Assembly (NCBI GenBank): GCA_949752795.1
Contig: CATKHW010000008.1
Location: 3,038,001 to 3,102,000, forward strand
DNA: 64,000 bases
Direction: 5' to 3'
From: Hyperoodon ampullatus
Taxonomy: Eukaryota; Chordata; Mammalia; Artiodactyla; Ziphiidae
The stretch's first letter is position 1; every line of letters begins with the position of its first letter. The notes under the pieces are model-generated. The model saw nothing but the letters and a program-made list of their open reading frames with translations, had not been told where the DNA came from and did no database searches. The translations under genes and the position numbers were made by a program. This document shows, in pieces, positions 36,901 through 50,852 of the stretch.

Positions 36901-39900
36901 TTTTCATGTCAATGCTCCATGAACCCTGTCATCACAATGCACCGTGCCCATCACCATAATATTTCATGCTATTGTCATCACAATGAAATCAAAATCCTCA
37001 ATGACCTCTGTCATCACAATGCACCAAACCATTCTGAACACAATGTTCCATAACACTTCTCATCACAATGCCCCATGAAGCTGGTCATCACAATTATCCA
37101 TGGAGTTCTCATCACAATGCTCCATGAGCTTTGTCATTACAATGCTCAATACACTTGTCATCACAATGCTCCCTGACACTTTTCGTCAGAATGATCCTTG
37201 AACACTGTCATGAAAAGTCTCCATGCCTTTTTCATCATAATGCTCCATGCTCTTTTCCTCACAATGCTCCATGCCATTGTCATCACAATGCTCCACAAGC
37301 TTGTCATCAGAATGCTCCTTGACCCTTGTCATCACAATGCTCCATGACCCCTGTCATCACAATGCTCCATGACACCTGTCATCACAATGCTCCATGCCCC
37401 TTGTCATTACAGTGCTCCATGACGCTCATCATCAAAATTATCCATGGTCTTCTCATCACAGTGCTCCACGGTCTTGCCATCACAATGCTCCATGGCACTT
37501 CTCATCACAGTGTTACATGCTCTTGTCATCACAATTCTCCATGCACTTGTCATCGAAATGCTCCATGACCCCTGTCATAGTAAGCTCCATGTGCTTTTCC
37601 TCAGAATGCTTCACGAACTTGTCATCAAAATTCTCAATGGCCCTTGTCATCACAATCCTCCATGCCCTTGTCATCAAAATGCTCCATGACCCTTGTCCTC
37701 ACAATGTTCCAAACCCCTGTCATCACAATGCTCCATTAACTTTGTCATCACATTCCTCCATGACATTTGGCATCACGATGCTCCGTGCCATTGTCATCAC
37801 AATGGACCATGACATATGTCATCACAATGCTCCCAGACTGCTCTCTTCACAGTACTCCATGACCTTCTCATCACAATGCTCCATGCTCTTCTCATCAGAA
37901 TGCTCCTTGCCCACTGTCATCACAATAAACCATGAAACTTGTCAGACCAATGCACCATGCCCCTGTCATCAGAATGCTCCATACCCTTGTCATCACAGTG
38001 TTCCATTACTCCAGTCATCACAATCCTTCATGACCTTTTTCATCACAATGGTCCTTGAACTCCTCATCACAAGGCTCTGTGACCATTGTCACAATGCTCC
38101 ATGAACTTTTCATCACAATGCTCTGTGACCGTTGTCATCACAATGTTCCATGCTTTGTAAGCAGAATGCTCCATGACCCTTGTCATCACAATGCTCCATG
38201 CGCTTCTCAGCACAATGCTCCATGACCCATGTCATCAAAATGCGCCATGCACTTGTCATCACAATGCTCCACAGCCTTGTCATCACAATGCTCCATGAAC
38301 CTTGTCATCACAATGCTCCATAAACATTGTCATCACAATGCTCCATGCACTTCTCATCAAAATGCTTTCTCACCACTGATATCACAATGTTCCATCACTA
38401 GTCATCACAATACTACCTCACCACTGTCATCACAATTTTCCATGACCTCTGTAATCACAATGCTACATGCCTTATCATCACAATGCTCCATGACCCCTGA
38501 CATCAAAATGTTCCATATCCTCTGTCATCAGAATGCTCCATCACCCTTTTCATCACAAGGCTCCAAGACCCCTGACATCACAATATTCCATAACCACTGT
38601 CATCAAAATGTTCCATGACACTTTTCATCAAATTGCTCCATGACCCTGTCATCACAATGCACCATGTCCATCATCATAAAGTTTCATGCTATTGTCATCA
38701 CAATTAAATCAATATGCTCCATGACCTCTGTCATCAAAATGCTCCAAACCCTTGTGATCACAATGTTCCATAACCATTGTCATCACAATGCACCATGACG
38801 TTCATCATCACAATTATCCATGGTCTTCTCATCACAGTGCTCCATGACCTTTGTCATCACAATTCTCAATACACTTGTCATCACAATGCTCCCTGACCTT
38901 TGTCATCACAATGCTCAATACACTTGTCATCACAATGCTCCCTGACACTAGTCATCAGTACACTCATTGAACCCTGTCATGACAAGTCTCCATGCCTTTT
39001 TCATCACAATGATCCATACAATATTCATCACAATGCTCCAAGACCCCTGTAATCACAATGCTCCATGACCTTTAATCACAAAACTCCATGATGCATGTCA
39101 TCAGAATGCTCCATGGCCTTCTCATCACAATGCTCCATGTCCTTGTCATCACAGTGCTCCAAGACCCCAGTCATCTCAATGCTCTGTGTCTCCTGTCATC
39201 ACAAGGCTTCATGACATTTGTCATCACAATGGTCCATGTCCTCGTCACACAAGGCTCTGTAACCTTTGGCACCACAATGCGCCATGAACTTTTCATCACA
39301 ATGCTCTGTGATCCTTGTCATCACCATGCTCCATGCCTTTGTCATCACAATTCTCCATGAGCCTTGTCATCACAATGCTCCATGCGCTTGTGAGCACAAT
39401 GCTGCATAACCCATGTCATCACAATGCACCATGCGCTTGTCATCACAATGCTCCACATTCTTGTCATTACAGTGCTCCAAAAACCTTGTCATCACAATGC
39501 TCCATGCACTTCTCATCAAAATGCTCTCTCCCCCCGTCATCACAATGTTCCATGATCCCTGTCATTACAATGCTACATGACCTTATCATCACAATGCTCC
39601 ATGAACCCTGACATCACAATGTTCCATAACCCCTGTCATCAAAATCCTCCATGACCCTTTTCATCACAATGCTCCATGACCTCTGACATAACAGTGTTCC
39701 ATAACCACTGTCATCAAAATATTCCATGATACTTTTCATCAAATTGCTCCATGACCCTGTCATCACAATGCTCCATGCACCTTTTCATCAGAATGCTCCA
39801 TGAGACTTGTCATCACAAGGCTCAACGGTTTTCTCATCACAATGCCCCAGGACCTTGTCATCACAATACTCCATTCCCTTGTCATCACAATGCCCCATTA

Positions 39901-42900
39901 CCCCTGTCATCACAATACTCCATAAATATTTTCAGCCCAATGCTCCATGACCTTCTTCTCACAATGCTCCTTGAACCTGTCATCACAATGCTCCATGACC
40001 ACTGTCATCACAGCGCTCCATGACCCCTGACAACACAATGATCTGGGAAACTTGTCATCAAAATGCTCCATGACACTTGCCATCACAATGCTCCATGCCC
40101 TTGTCATCACATTGCTCCATGAAGCCTCTCATCACATTGCTCCATGCCCTTGTCATTACAATCCTACATGACCCATGTATCACAGTGTTCTGTGCCCTTG
40201 TCATCACAATGCTCCTTGCCCACTCTCATCACAATAATCCATGAAACTTTTCAGACCAATGCTCGATGCCCTTGTCATCACAATGCTCCATTGCCCATGT
40301 CATAACCATGCTCCATGACCCCTGCCATCACAATGTTCTACGGCCTTGTCATCACAATGATCCAATACCACTGTAATCACAATGCTCCATGCCCCTTTTC
40401 ATCAGAATGCTCCATGAGAATTGTCATCACAAGGCTCCATGGTCCTCTCATCACAATGCTCCAGGACCTTGCCATCACAATGGTCCATGCCCACGTCATC
40501 AAAAGGCTCTGTGAAATTTGTCACCACAATGCTCCATGAAATTTTCATCACAATGCTCTTTTACCCATGTCATCACTGTGCTCCATGCCTTTGTCAGCAC
40601 AATTCTCCATGACAATTTTCATCACAATGCTCCATGCGCTAGTCCGCACAATGCCCCATGACCTGTGTCATCACAATGCGCCATGTGCTTGTCATCACAA
40701 TGCTCCACAACCTTGTCATCACAGTGCTCCATAAAACTTGTTATCAAAATGCTCCATTCACTTTACATCAAAATGCTCTCCCACCACTGATATCATAATG
40801 TTCCATCACCAGTCATCACAATACTCCCTCACCCCTATCATCACAATGTTCCAGGACACCTGTCATCAAAATGCTCCTTGACCCTTTTCATCATAATCCT
40901 CCATGACCCCTTTCATCACAATGTTCCATAACCCCTGTCATCAAAATGTCCCATGACACTTTTCATCAAATTGCTCCATGACCCTTTCATCACAATGATC
41001 CCTGCCCTTCTCAACACAATTCACCACGTGCTTGTCATCAAAATGCTCCATGACCTTTGTCATCACAAAGATCCATGACCCTTGGCATCACAATGCTCCA
41101 TGCCATTGTCATCAAAATGCTCCATGAACACTCTCATCACATTGTTCCATGCCCTTGTCATCACGGGCTCCGTGATGCTTTTCATCACAATGCTCGATGC
41201 TCTTCTTAACACAATGCTCCATGCCCTTGTCATTACAATCCGCCGTGACCCATGTATCACAGTGTTCCGTGCCCTTGTTATCACAATGCTCCATGACCTT
41301 TGTCATCACAAAGCTCCATGACACTTGGCATCACAATGCTCCATGCCATTGTCATCACAATGCTCAATGAAATCTCTCATCACATTGCTCCATGCCCTTG
41401 TCATCACAATGCTCCATTACCCCTGTCATAACAATGCTCCATGACCCCTGCCATTACAATGTTCCACAGCCTTGTCATCACAAGGCTCCATGACCCTTGT
41501 CATCACAATGCTCCAAGACCCCTCTAATCAAATGCTCCATGTCCTTGTCATCACAAAGCTCCATGACGCATGTCATCAGAATGTTCCATGGTCTTCTCAT
41601 CCAAATGCTCCATTCCCTTGTCATCACAATGCTCCATGACCCCTGTCATCACAATGCTCCATGACCACAGTCATCACAACGCTCCATGACACCAGACAAC
41701 ACAATGATCCGGGAACCTTGTAATCAAAATGCTCCATGACACTTGTCATCAGAATGATCCATGCCCTTGCCATCCCAATGCTTCATGACCCCTGTAATCA
41801 CAATGCTCCATGACGCATGTCATCACAGTGCTCCATTACACTTGTCATCAAAATGCTCCATGCATTTGTCAGCAAAATACTACATTACATTTTCATCACA
41901 GTGCTCCATGCCTTTGTCAGCACAATTCTCCATGACAGGTTTCATCGCAATGCTACAGGCCCCTGTCAGCATAGTGCTCCGTGACCCTTGTCATCACAAT
42001 GCTCCATTACCTTTGTCATCACAAACCTCCATGACAATGGGCATTACAATACTCCATGGCATTGTCATCACAATGGGCCACGACTTATGTCTTCACAATG
42101 CTCCCAGACACCTGTCTTCACAATACTGCATTACCTTGTCATCACCATGCTTCATGCCCTTGTCATCACAATGCACCATTCCCACTGTCATTGCAGTAAT
42201 CCATGAAACTTGTAAGACCAATGTTCCATGCCCCTGTCTTCACAATGCTCCATGCACTTGTCTTCACAATGCTCCATGACCCATCATCACAATGCTCCAT
42301 GACCCCTTTCATCACAATGCTCCATGCTCCTTGAAATCAAAATGATCCATGACCCTTGTCATCACAATGCTCCATGCGCTTGTCATTAAAATGCTCCATG
42401 ATCTTTGTCATCACCAAGCTCCATGACCCTTGGCATCACAATGCTCCATGCCATTGTCATCACAATGCTTCCTGAAGCCTCTCATCACATTGCTTCCATG
42501 TCCTTATCATCACAAAACTCCACGATGATTGTCATCAAAATGAACGATTCCCTTCTCATCACAATGTTCCATGTCCTTGTCAATACAATTCTCCATGACC
42601 CATGTATCACAGTGTTCCTTTCCCTTGTCATCATAATGCTCCATGCCCACTCTCATCACAATAATCCATGAAAAGTTTCAGACCAATGCTCCATAAACTT
42701 GTAATCACAATGCTCCATTACCCCTGTCATGACAATGTTCCATAACCCCTGCCATCAAAATGTTCCACGGCCTTGTCATCACAAGGCTCCATAACCCTTG
42801 TCATTACAATGATCCAAGACCCCTGTAATCACAATGCTCCATGCCTTTGTCATCACACAGGTCAATGACGCATGTCATCAGAATGCTCCATGGCTTTCTC

Positions 42901-44045
42901 ATCACAATGCTCCATACCCTTGCCATCACAATATTCCATTACCCCTGTCATAACAATGCTCCATGACCACTCTCATAATGATGTTCCACGGCCTTGTCAT
43001 CACAATGCTACATGAACCCTGTCAACACAATGCTCCGTGACTCCAGTCATCACAGTGCTTCATGAACTTTGTCATCACAATGGTCCATGCCCTCATCATC
43101 ACAATTCTCTGCGACCTTTGTCACCACAATGCTCCATGAACTTTTCATCACAATGCTCTCTGACCATTGTCATCACAATGCTCTATGCCTTTCTCAGCAC
43201 AATGCTCCATGACCCTTGTCATCACAATGCTCCATGTGCTTCTCAGCACATTGCTCCATGACCCATGTTATCAAAATGTGTCATGCGCGTGTCATCACTG
43301 TGCTCCACAATATTGTCATCACAATGCTCCATAAACCTTGTCATCAATATGATCCAGGCACTTCTCAACAAAATGCTCTCTCACAACTGATATCACTATT
43401 TTCCATCACAAGTCATCACAATACTCCCTCACCCCTGTCATCACAATGTTCCATGACCCCTGTCATCACATTGCTACATGCAATTATCATCACAATGTTC
43501 GATGACCCCTGACATCACAATGTTCCATAACACCTGTCATCAAAATCTTCCATGACCTTTTTCATCAAATTGCTCCATGACCCTGTCATCACAATGCTCC
43601 CTTCCCTTCACAACACAATGCACCACGAACTTGTCATCAAAATGCTCCATGACATTTGTCGTCACACATCTCCATGACAATTGGCATCACAATGCTCCAT
43701 GTCATTGTGATCACAGTGCTCCATGAACCCTCTCATCACATTGTTCCATGCCATTGTCATCACAAAGCTCCAAGCCGCTTGCCATCACAATGCTCGATGC
43801 CCTTCTCATCACAATGCTCCATGTCCTTGTCATTATAATCCTCCATGACCCATGTATCACAGTGTTCCTTGACCTTGTCATCAGAATGTTCCATGCCCAC
43901 TCTCATCACAATAATCCATGAAACTTTTCAGACCAATGCTCCATGCCCTAGTCATCACAGTGCTCCATTACACCTGTCATAACAATGCTCCATGACCCCT
44001 GCTATCACAATGATCCACGGCCTTTTAATCACAAGGCTCCATGAC

Positions 44046-44290
44046 TCTTGTCATCACAATGCTCCAAGACCCCTGTAATCACAATGCTCCATGCAATTGT
44101 CATCACAAAGCTCCTTGACGCATGTCATCAGAATGCTCTATGGCCTTCTCATCACAATGTTCCATGACCTTGTCATCACAATGCTCCAAGTCCCCTGTAT
44201 TCACAATGCTCCATGCCCTTGTCATCACAAAGATCCATGACGCATGTCATCAGAATGCTCCTTGGCCTTCTCATCACAATGCTCCATGCC
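44046..44290 (+). repeat. Duplicated ~245-bp segment, copy 2
   Basis: This is the partner of 33670-33914, with GACCTTG here against GCCCTTG plus one base there. The flanks on both sides differ from those of the first copy. A short tract has therefore been transferred over ~10 kb, by conversion or by duplication followed by rearrangement. Confidence 0.85.
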
Positions 44291-46054
44291 CTTGTCATCA
44301 CAATGTTCCAAGACCCCTGTAAACACAATGCTCCATGCCTCTTTTCATCAGTATGGTCCATGAGACTTGTCATCACAAGGCTCCATGATCTTCTCAACAC
44401 TGTGCTCCAGGACTTTGTCATCACAATGCTTCACGACCTTCTCATCAAGATTCTAAATGGCCCTTGTGATCATAATGTTCCAAGCCCTAATCATCACAAT
44501 GCCCCATTATCTTTGTTATCACATTCCTCCATGACACTTGGCATCACAATGCCCCACGCCATTGTCATCACAATGGAACATGACATATGTCATCACAATG
44601 CTCTCTGACACCTGTCTTCACAATACTCCATGACCTTTTCATCACAATGCTCCATGCCCTTGTCACCACAATCTGCCATGCCGAATATCATCACAATAAT
44701 CCATGAAACTTGTCAGACCAATGCTCCATGCCCTTGTCATCACAATGCTCTATGCCCTTGTCATCACAATTCTCCATGACCCCACACATCATAATTCTCC
44801 GTGAATCCAGTCATCACAATGCTTTATGACCATTGTAATCACAATGGTCCATTCCCTCATCATCACAGTTCTCTGTAACACGTTTCATCACAATGCTCCA
44901 TGCCTTTGTAAGCATAATGCTCCATGACCTTTGTCAATACAATGATCCATGCGCTTGTCAGCACAATGCTCCACAACCTTATCATCACAACACTCCATAA
45001 ACCTTGTCATCACAATGCTCCTTGCACTTCTCATCTAAATGCTCTCTCACCACTGATATCACAATGTTCCATTACTACTCATCACAATACTCCCTCACCC
45101 CTTTCATCACAATGTTCAATGACCCCTATCACCAAAATGCTACATGTCCTTATCATCATAATGCTCCATGACCACTGACATCACAATGTTCGATAACCCT
45201 ATCATGAAAATGTTCCCTGACCATTTTCATCAAATTGCTCCATGACCCTGTCATCACAATGCTCCCTGCCCTTCTCATCACAATGCACAACGCTCTTGTC
45301 ATCAAAATGCTCCATGACCTTTCTCATCACAAACTCCATGACCCTTGGCATCACAATGCTCCATGCCATTGTCATCACAATGCTCCATGAAACCTATCAT
45401 CACATTGTTCCTTGCTCTTTTCATCACAAAGCTCCATGATGCTTGTCATCACAATGCTCGATGCCTTTCTCATCGCAGTGATCCATGCCCTTGTCATTAC
45501 AATCCTCTATGACCCATGTATCACCGTCGTTCTGTGCCCTTGTCATCACAATGCTCCATTCCCACTCTCATCACAATAATCCATGAAACTTTTCAAACAA
45601 ATACTCCATGCCCTTTTCATCACAATGCTCCATTACCCCTGTCATAATAATGCTCCATGAACCCTGCCATCACAATGTTCCACGGTGTTGTCATCACAAG
45701 GCTCCATGACCCTTGTCATAACAATGCTCCAAGACCCCTGTAATCACAATGCTCCATGCCCCTTTTCATCAGAATGCTCCATGAGACTTGTCATCACAAT
45801 GCTCCATGGTCTTCTCATCACGATGCTCCAGGACATTGTCATCCCATTGCTGCATTCCCTTGTCATCACAATGCTCCATGACCCCTGCCATCACAATACT
45901 CAAGGAATATTGTCAGCTCAGTGCTCCATGAAATTCTCATCACAATGCTCCATGACCCCTGTCATCACAATGCTCCATAACCACTGTCATCACAACGCTC
46001 CATGAGACCAGACAACACAATGATCTGGGAATCTTGTCATCAAAATGCTCCATT

Positions 46055-48000
46055 ACACTTGTCATCACAATGATCCATGCCCTTGCCATCCCAATGCTCC
46101 ATGACCCCTGTAATCACAATGCTCCATGACGCTTGTCATCACAATGCTCCATGACACTTGTCATCAAAATGCTCCATGCATTTGTCAGCAAAATTCTACA
46201 TGACCTTGTCATCACAATGCTCCATGCGCTTGTCATCACAATACTCCATTCCCATTGTCATCAAAATCCTCCATGAACTTTGGGTTCACATTGCTTCATG
46301 CCCTTGTCATCACAATGCTCCATGCTCCTTGAAATGAAAATGATACATGACTTCTGTCATCACAATGTTCCATAACACTTGTCATCATAACGCTCCATGA
46401 TGCCTTTCATCACAGTGCTCCATGAAATTTGTCATCACAATGCTCAATACACTTGTCATCACAATGCTCCCTGAGGCTTCTCATCAGAATGCTCCTTGAA
46501 CACTGTCATGAAAAGGCTCCATGCCTTTTTCATCACAATGCTCCATGCCATTGTCATCACAGTACTCCACAAGCTTATCATCAGAATGCTCCGTGACCCT
46601 TGTCATCACAATGCTCCATGACCCCTGTCATCACAATGTTCCATGACCCCTGTCATCACAATGCTTCATGACAACTGTCATCAGAATGCTCCATGCCCCT
46701 TGTCATTACAGTGCTCCATGAGGCTCGTCATCACAGTTATTTATGGCCTTCTCATCAGAGTGCTCCACGGTCTTGCTATCACAATGCTCCATTCCCTGGT
46801 AATCACAATGCTCCGTTCCCTTATAATAACAAAGCTCCATGTCCCTTGTCATCAGAGTTATCCACGTCCTTGTCATCACAATGCTCCATGACACTTCTCA
46901 TCACAATGTTACATGCACTTGTCATCAAAATTTTCCATGAAATTGTCATCTAAATGCCATAGGACCCCTGTCATAGCAAGCTCTATGCCTTTGTCATCAA
47001 AATTCTCAGTGTCCATTGTCATCACAATGCTCCATGCCCTTGCCATCCCAATGCTCCATGACCCCTGTAATCACAATGCTCCATGACGCTTGTCATCACA
47101 ATGCTCCATGACACTTGCCATCGAAATGCTCCATGCATTTGTCAGCAAAATGCTACATGACCTTGTCATCACAATGCTCCATGCGCTTGTCATCACAATA
47201 CTCCATTCCCATTGCATCAAAATCCTCCATGAACCTTGGGTTCACATTGCTTCATGCCCTTGTCATCACAATGATCCATGCTCCTTGAAATGAAAATGAT
47301 ACATGACTTCTCTCATCACAATGCTCCAAAGCCTTGTGATCACAATGTTCATAACACTTGTCATCATAACGCTCCATGATGCCTGTCTTCACAATGCTCC
47401 ATGAAATTTGTCATCACAATGTTCAATACACTTGTCATCACAATGCTCCCTGAGAATTGTCATCAGAATGCTCCTTGAACACTGTCATGAAAAGGCTCCA
47501 TGCCTTTTTCATCACAATGCTCCATGCCCTTTTCATCAAAATGTTCCATGCCATTGTCATCACATTACTCCACAAGCTTGTCATCAGAATGGTCCATGAC
47601 ACTTGTCATCACAATGATCCATGACACCTGTTATCACAGTGCTCCATGCCCCTTGTCATTACAGTGCTCCATGATGATCCACATCACAATTATCCGTGGT
47701 CTTCTCATGACAATGCTCCACGGTCTTGTCATCCCAATGCTCCATGCCCTGGTCATAACAATTCTACATGTCCTTTTCATAACAATGCTCCATGACACTT
47801 CTCAGCAAAATGTTACATGCTCTTGTCAATACAATTCTCCATGCACTTGTCATCGCAATGCTCCATGACCCCTGTCATAGCAAGTTCCATGCGCTTGTCA
47901 TCACAATGCTTCACGACCTTGTCATCAAAATTCTCAAAGGCCCTTGTCATCACAATGCTCCATGATGTTGTCATCACAATGCTTCATGACCTTGTCATCA
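46055..48000 (+). repeat. ~957-bp tandem higher-order duplication
   Basis: The series starting CCTTGCCATCCCAATG at 46081 starts again at 47038, an offset of 957 bp. The copies keep order through TTTGGGTTCACATTG, GAAATGAAAATGATACATG, AATACACTTG, CTCCACAAGCTT and CATTACAGTG. Single-unit indels shift the offset to about 1005 bp by the CAAGCTT unit. The right end is approximate. Confidence 0.8.
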
Positions 48001-49692
48001 CGAAGCTCCAAGCCCTTGTCATCACAATGCTCCATTACCTTTGTCATCACAATCCTCCATGACACTTGGCATTCCAATGTCCCATGCCATTCTCATCACA
48101 ATGGACCATGACATATGTCATCCCAATACTCCCTGACACCTGTCTTCACAATACTGTATGACCTTGTCATCACAATGCTCCATGCCCTTGTAATCACAAT
48201 GTGCCATGCCCACTGTCATCACAATAATCCATAAAACTTGTCAGAGCAATGCTCTATGCCCATGTCATCACAATGCTCCATTCCCGTGTCATCACAATGC
48301 TCCGTGACTCCAGTCATCACAGTGCTTTATGAACTTTGTCATCACAATGGTCCATGCTTTCATCATCACAAGTCTCTGTGACTTTGTCACCACAATGCTC
48401 CATGAACTTTTCATAACAATGCTCTCTGACCCTTGTCATCAAAATGCTCTATGCCTTTCTCAGCACAGTACTCCATCCCCCTTTTCATTACAATGCTCCA
48501 TGTGCTTGTCAGCACATTTCTCCATGACCCATGTTATCACGATGTGCCATGCGCTTGTCATCACAATGCTCCACAACCTTGTCATCACAATGCTCCATAA
48601 ACCCTTGTCATCACAATGCTCCATGCACTTCTCAACAAAATGCTCTCTCACAACTGATATCACTATGTTCCATCACTAGTCATCACAATACTTCCTGACC
48701 CCTGTCATCACAATGTTCCATGACCCCTGACATCACTATGTTCCATAACCCCTGTCATCAAAATGCTCCATGACCCTTTTCAGCAAAATGCTCCATGACC
48801 CATGACATCACAATGTTCCATAACCCATATTATCAAAATCTTCCATGACCCTTTTCATCAAATTGCTCCTCGAATCTGTCATCACAATGCTCCCTTACCT
48901 TCACAACACAATGCACCACGCCCTTGTCAAAAAAATGCTCCATGACATTTGTGGTCACATATCTCCATGACACTTGGCATCACAATGCTCCATGCCATTG
49001 TCATCAAGATGATCCATGAACCCTCTGATCACATTGTTCCATGCTCTTGTCATCACAAAGCTCCATGACATTTGTCATCACAATGCTCGATGCCCTTCTC
49101 ATCACAAAGCTCCATGCCCTTGTCATTACAATCCTCCATGACCAATGTATCACAGTGTTCCGTGCCCTTGTCATCACAATGCCCCGTGCCCACTCTCATC
49201 ACAATAATCCATGAAATTTTCAGAACAATGCTCCATTCCCTTGTCATCACAATGCTCCATGATGCCTGATATCACAATGTTCCATAACCCCTGGCATCAG
49301 AATGCTTCATGACGCTATTCCTCACAAAGCCCCATTACCCCTGACATCACAATATTCCATATCCCCTGTCGTCAAAATGATCCATGACCCTTTTCATCAA
49401 ATTGTTCCATGACCCTGTCATCACAATGTTCCCTGCCCCTCTCATCACAATGCACAACGCCATTGTCATCAAAATGCTCCATGACCTTTGTCATCACAAA
49501 GGTCCATGACTCTCGTCATCACAATTTTCCATGGTCTTCTCATCACAATGCTCCATGACCTTTGTCATCACAATGCTTAATACACTGGTCATCACAATGC
49601 TCCCTGACACTTGTCATCAGTATGCTCCTTGAAACCTCTAATGACAACGCTGCATGCCTTTTTCATCACAATGATCCATGCCCTTTACATCA

Positions 49693-50225
49693 CAATGCTC
49701 CATGCCATTGTCATCAAAATACTCCACAAGCTTATCATCAGAATGCTCCGTGACCCTTGTCATCACAATGCTCCATGACCCCTGTCATCACAATGTTCCA
49801 TGACCCCTGTCATCACAATGCTCCATGACAACTGTCATCAGAATGCTCCATGCCCCTTGTCATTACAGTGCTCCATGAGGCTCGTCATCACAGTTATTCA
49901 TGGCCTTCTCATCACAGTGCTCCACGGTCTTTCTATCACAATGCTCCTGTCCCTGGTAATCACAATGCTCCATTCCCTGGTAATAACAATGCTCCATGCC
50001 CCTTGTCATCAGAATTCTACACGTCCTTGTCATCAAAGTGCGCCATGACACTTCTCATCACAATGTTACATGCACTTGTCATCAAAATTTTCCATGAAAT
50101 TGTCATCTCAATGCCATATGACCCCTGTCATAGCAAGCTCCATGCCTTTGTCATCAAAATTCTTCACGACATTGTCATCAAAATTCTCAATGTCCGCTGT
50201 CCTCACAATGCTCCATGCCCTTGTC
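49693..50225 (+). repeat. Third copy of part of the 46.5-47.0 kb module
   Basis: This corresponds to 46536-47010 at a 3157-bp offset, from the CTCCACAAGCTTATC unit through AGGCTCGTCATCACAG, TGGTAATCACAATG and CATAGCAAGCTC. One 24-bp unit (near 50160) is present here and absent in the earlier copy. Confidence 0.8.
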
Positions 50226-50837
50226 ATCACAATGCTCCATGACCCTTGATATCACAGTGCTCCAAGCCGTTGTCAACACAATGCTCCATTACCTTTGTCA
50301 TCACAATACTCCATGACACCTGGCATCACAATGCCCCATGCCATTGTCACCACAATGGGCCATGACATATGTCATCACAATGCTCCCTGACACCTCTTTT
50401 CACAATATTCTATGACCTTGTCATCACAATGCTCCATGAACTTGTCATCACAATGCGCCATGCCCACTCTCATCACAATAGTCCATAAACCTTGTCAGAG
50501 CAATGCTCTATAACCCTGTCATCACAATGCTCCATGCCCTTGTCATCACAATGCTCCATGACCCTGTGATCACAATGCTCCGTGACTCGTCATAACAATG
50601 ATTCAAGAACTTTGTCATCACAATGGTCCATACCCTCGTCATCACAAGTCTCTGTGACTTTGTCACCACAATGCTCCATGAACTTTTCATCACAATGCTC
50701 TCTGACACTGGTCATCACCATATTCTGTGCCTTTTTCAGCACAATGCTCCCTAACCCTTGTCATAAGAGTGCTCCATGTGCTTCTCAGCACATTGATCCA
50801 TGGCCCATGTTATCACAATGAACCATGCACTTGTCAT

Positions 50838-50852
50838 CAAAATGTAACCAAG
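50838..50852. other. Junction 3: 24/25-bp satellite to ~1737-bp satellite
   Basis: The last satellite unit ends TCATCAAAATG, and large-unit sequence resumes GTAACCAAGTTGAGG (GTACCCAAG elsewhere). The breakpoint sits at 50843-50846. The resumed phase lies ~171 bp beyond the phase lost at junction 2. Confidence 0.9.

Larger units (their letters stand above)
30978..50843 (+). repeat. 24/25-bp satellite array, block 2
   Basis: About 19.9 kb, or roughly 800 units, of the same satellite family as block 1. It has the same orientation and the same variant modules (GAAATCAAAATG, CACTAGTCATC, AATACACTTG, TTTCAGACCAATG). No transposon insertion was seen. Local duplications are listed separately. The shared modules show that both blocks come from one homogenising pool and were not founded independently. 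Confidence 0.95.
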
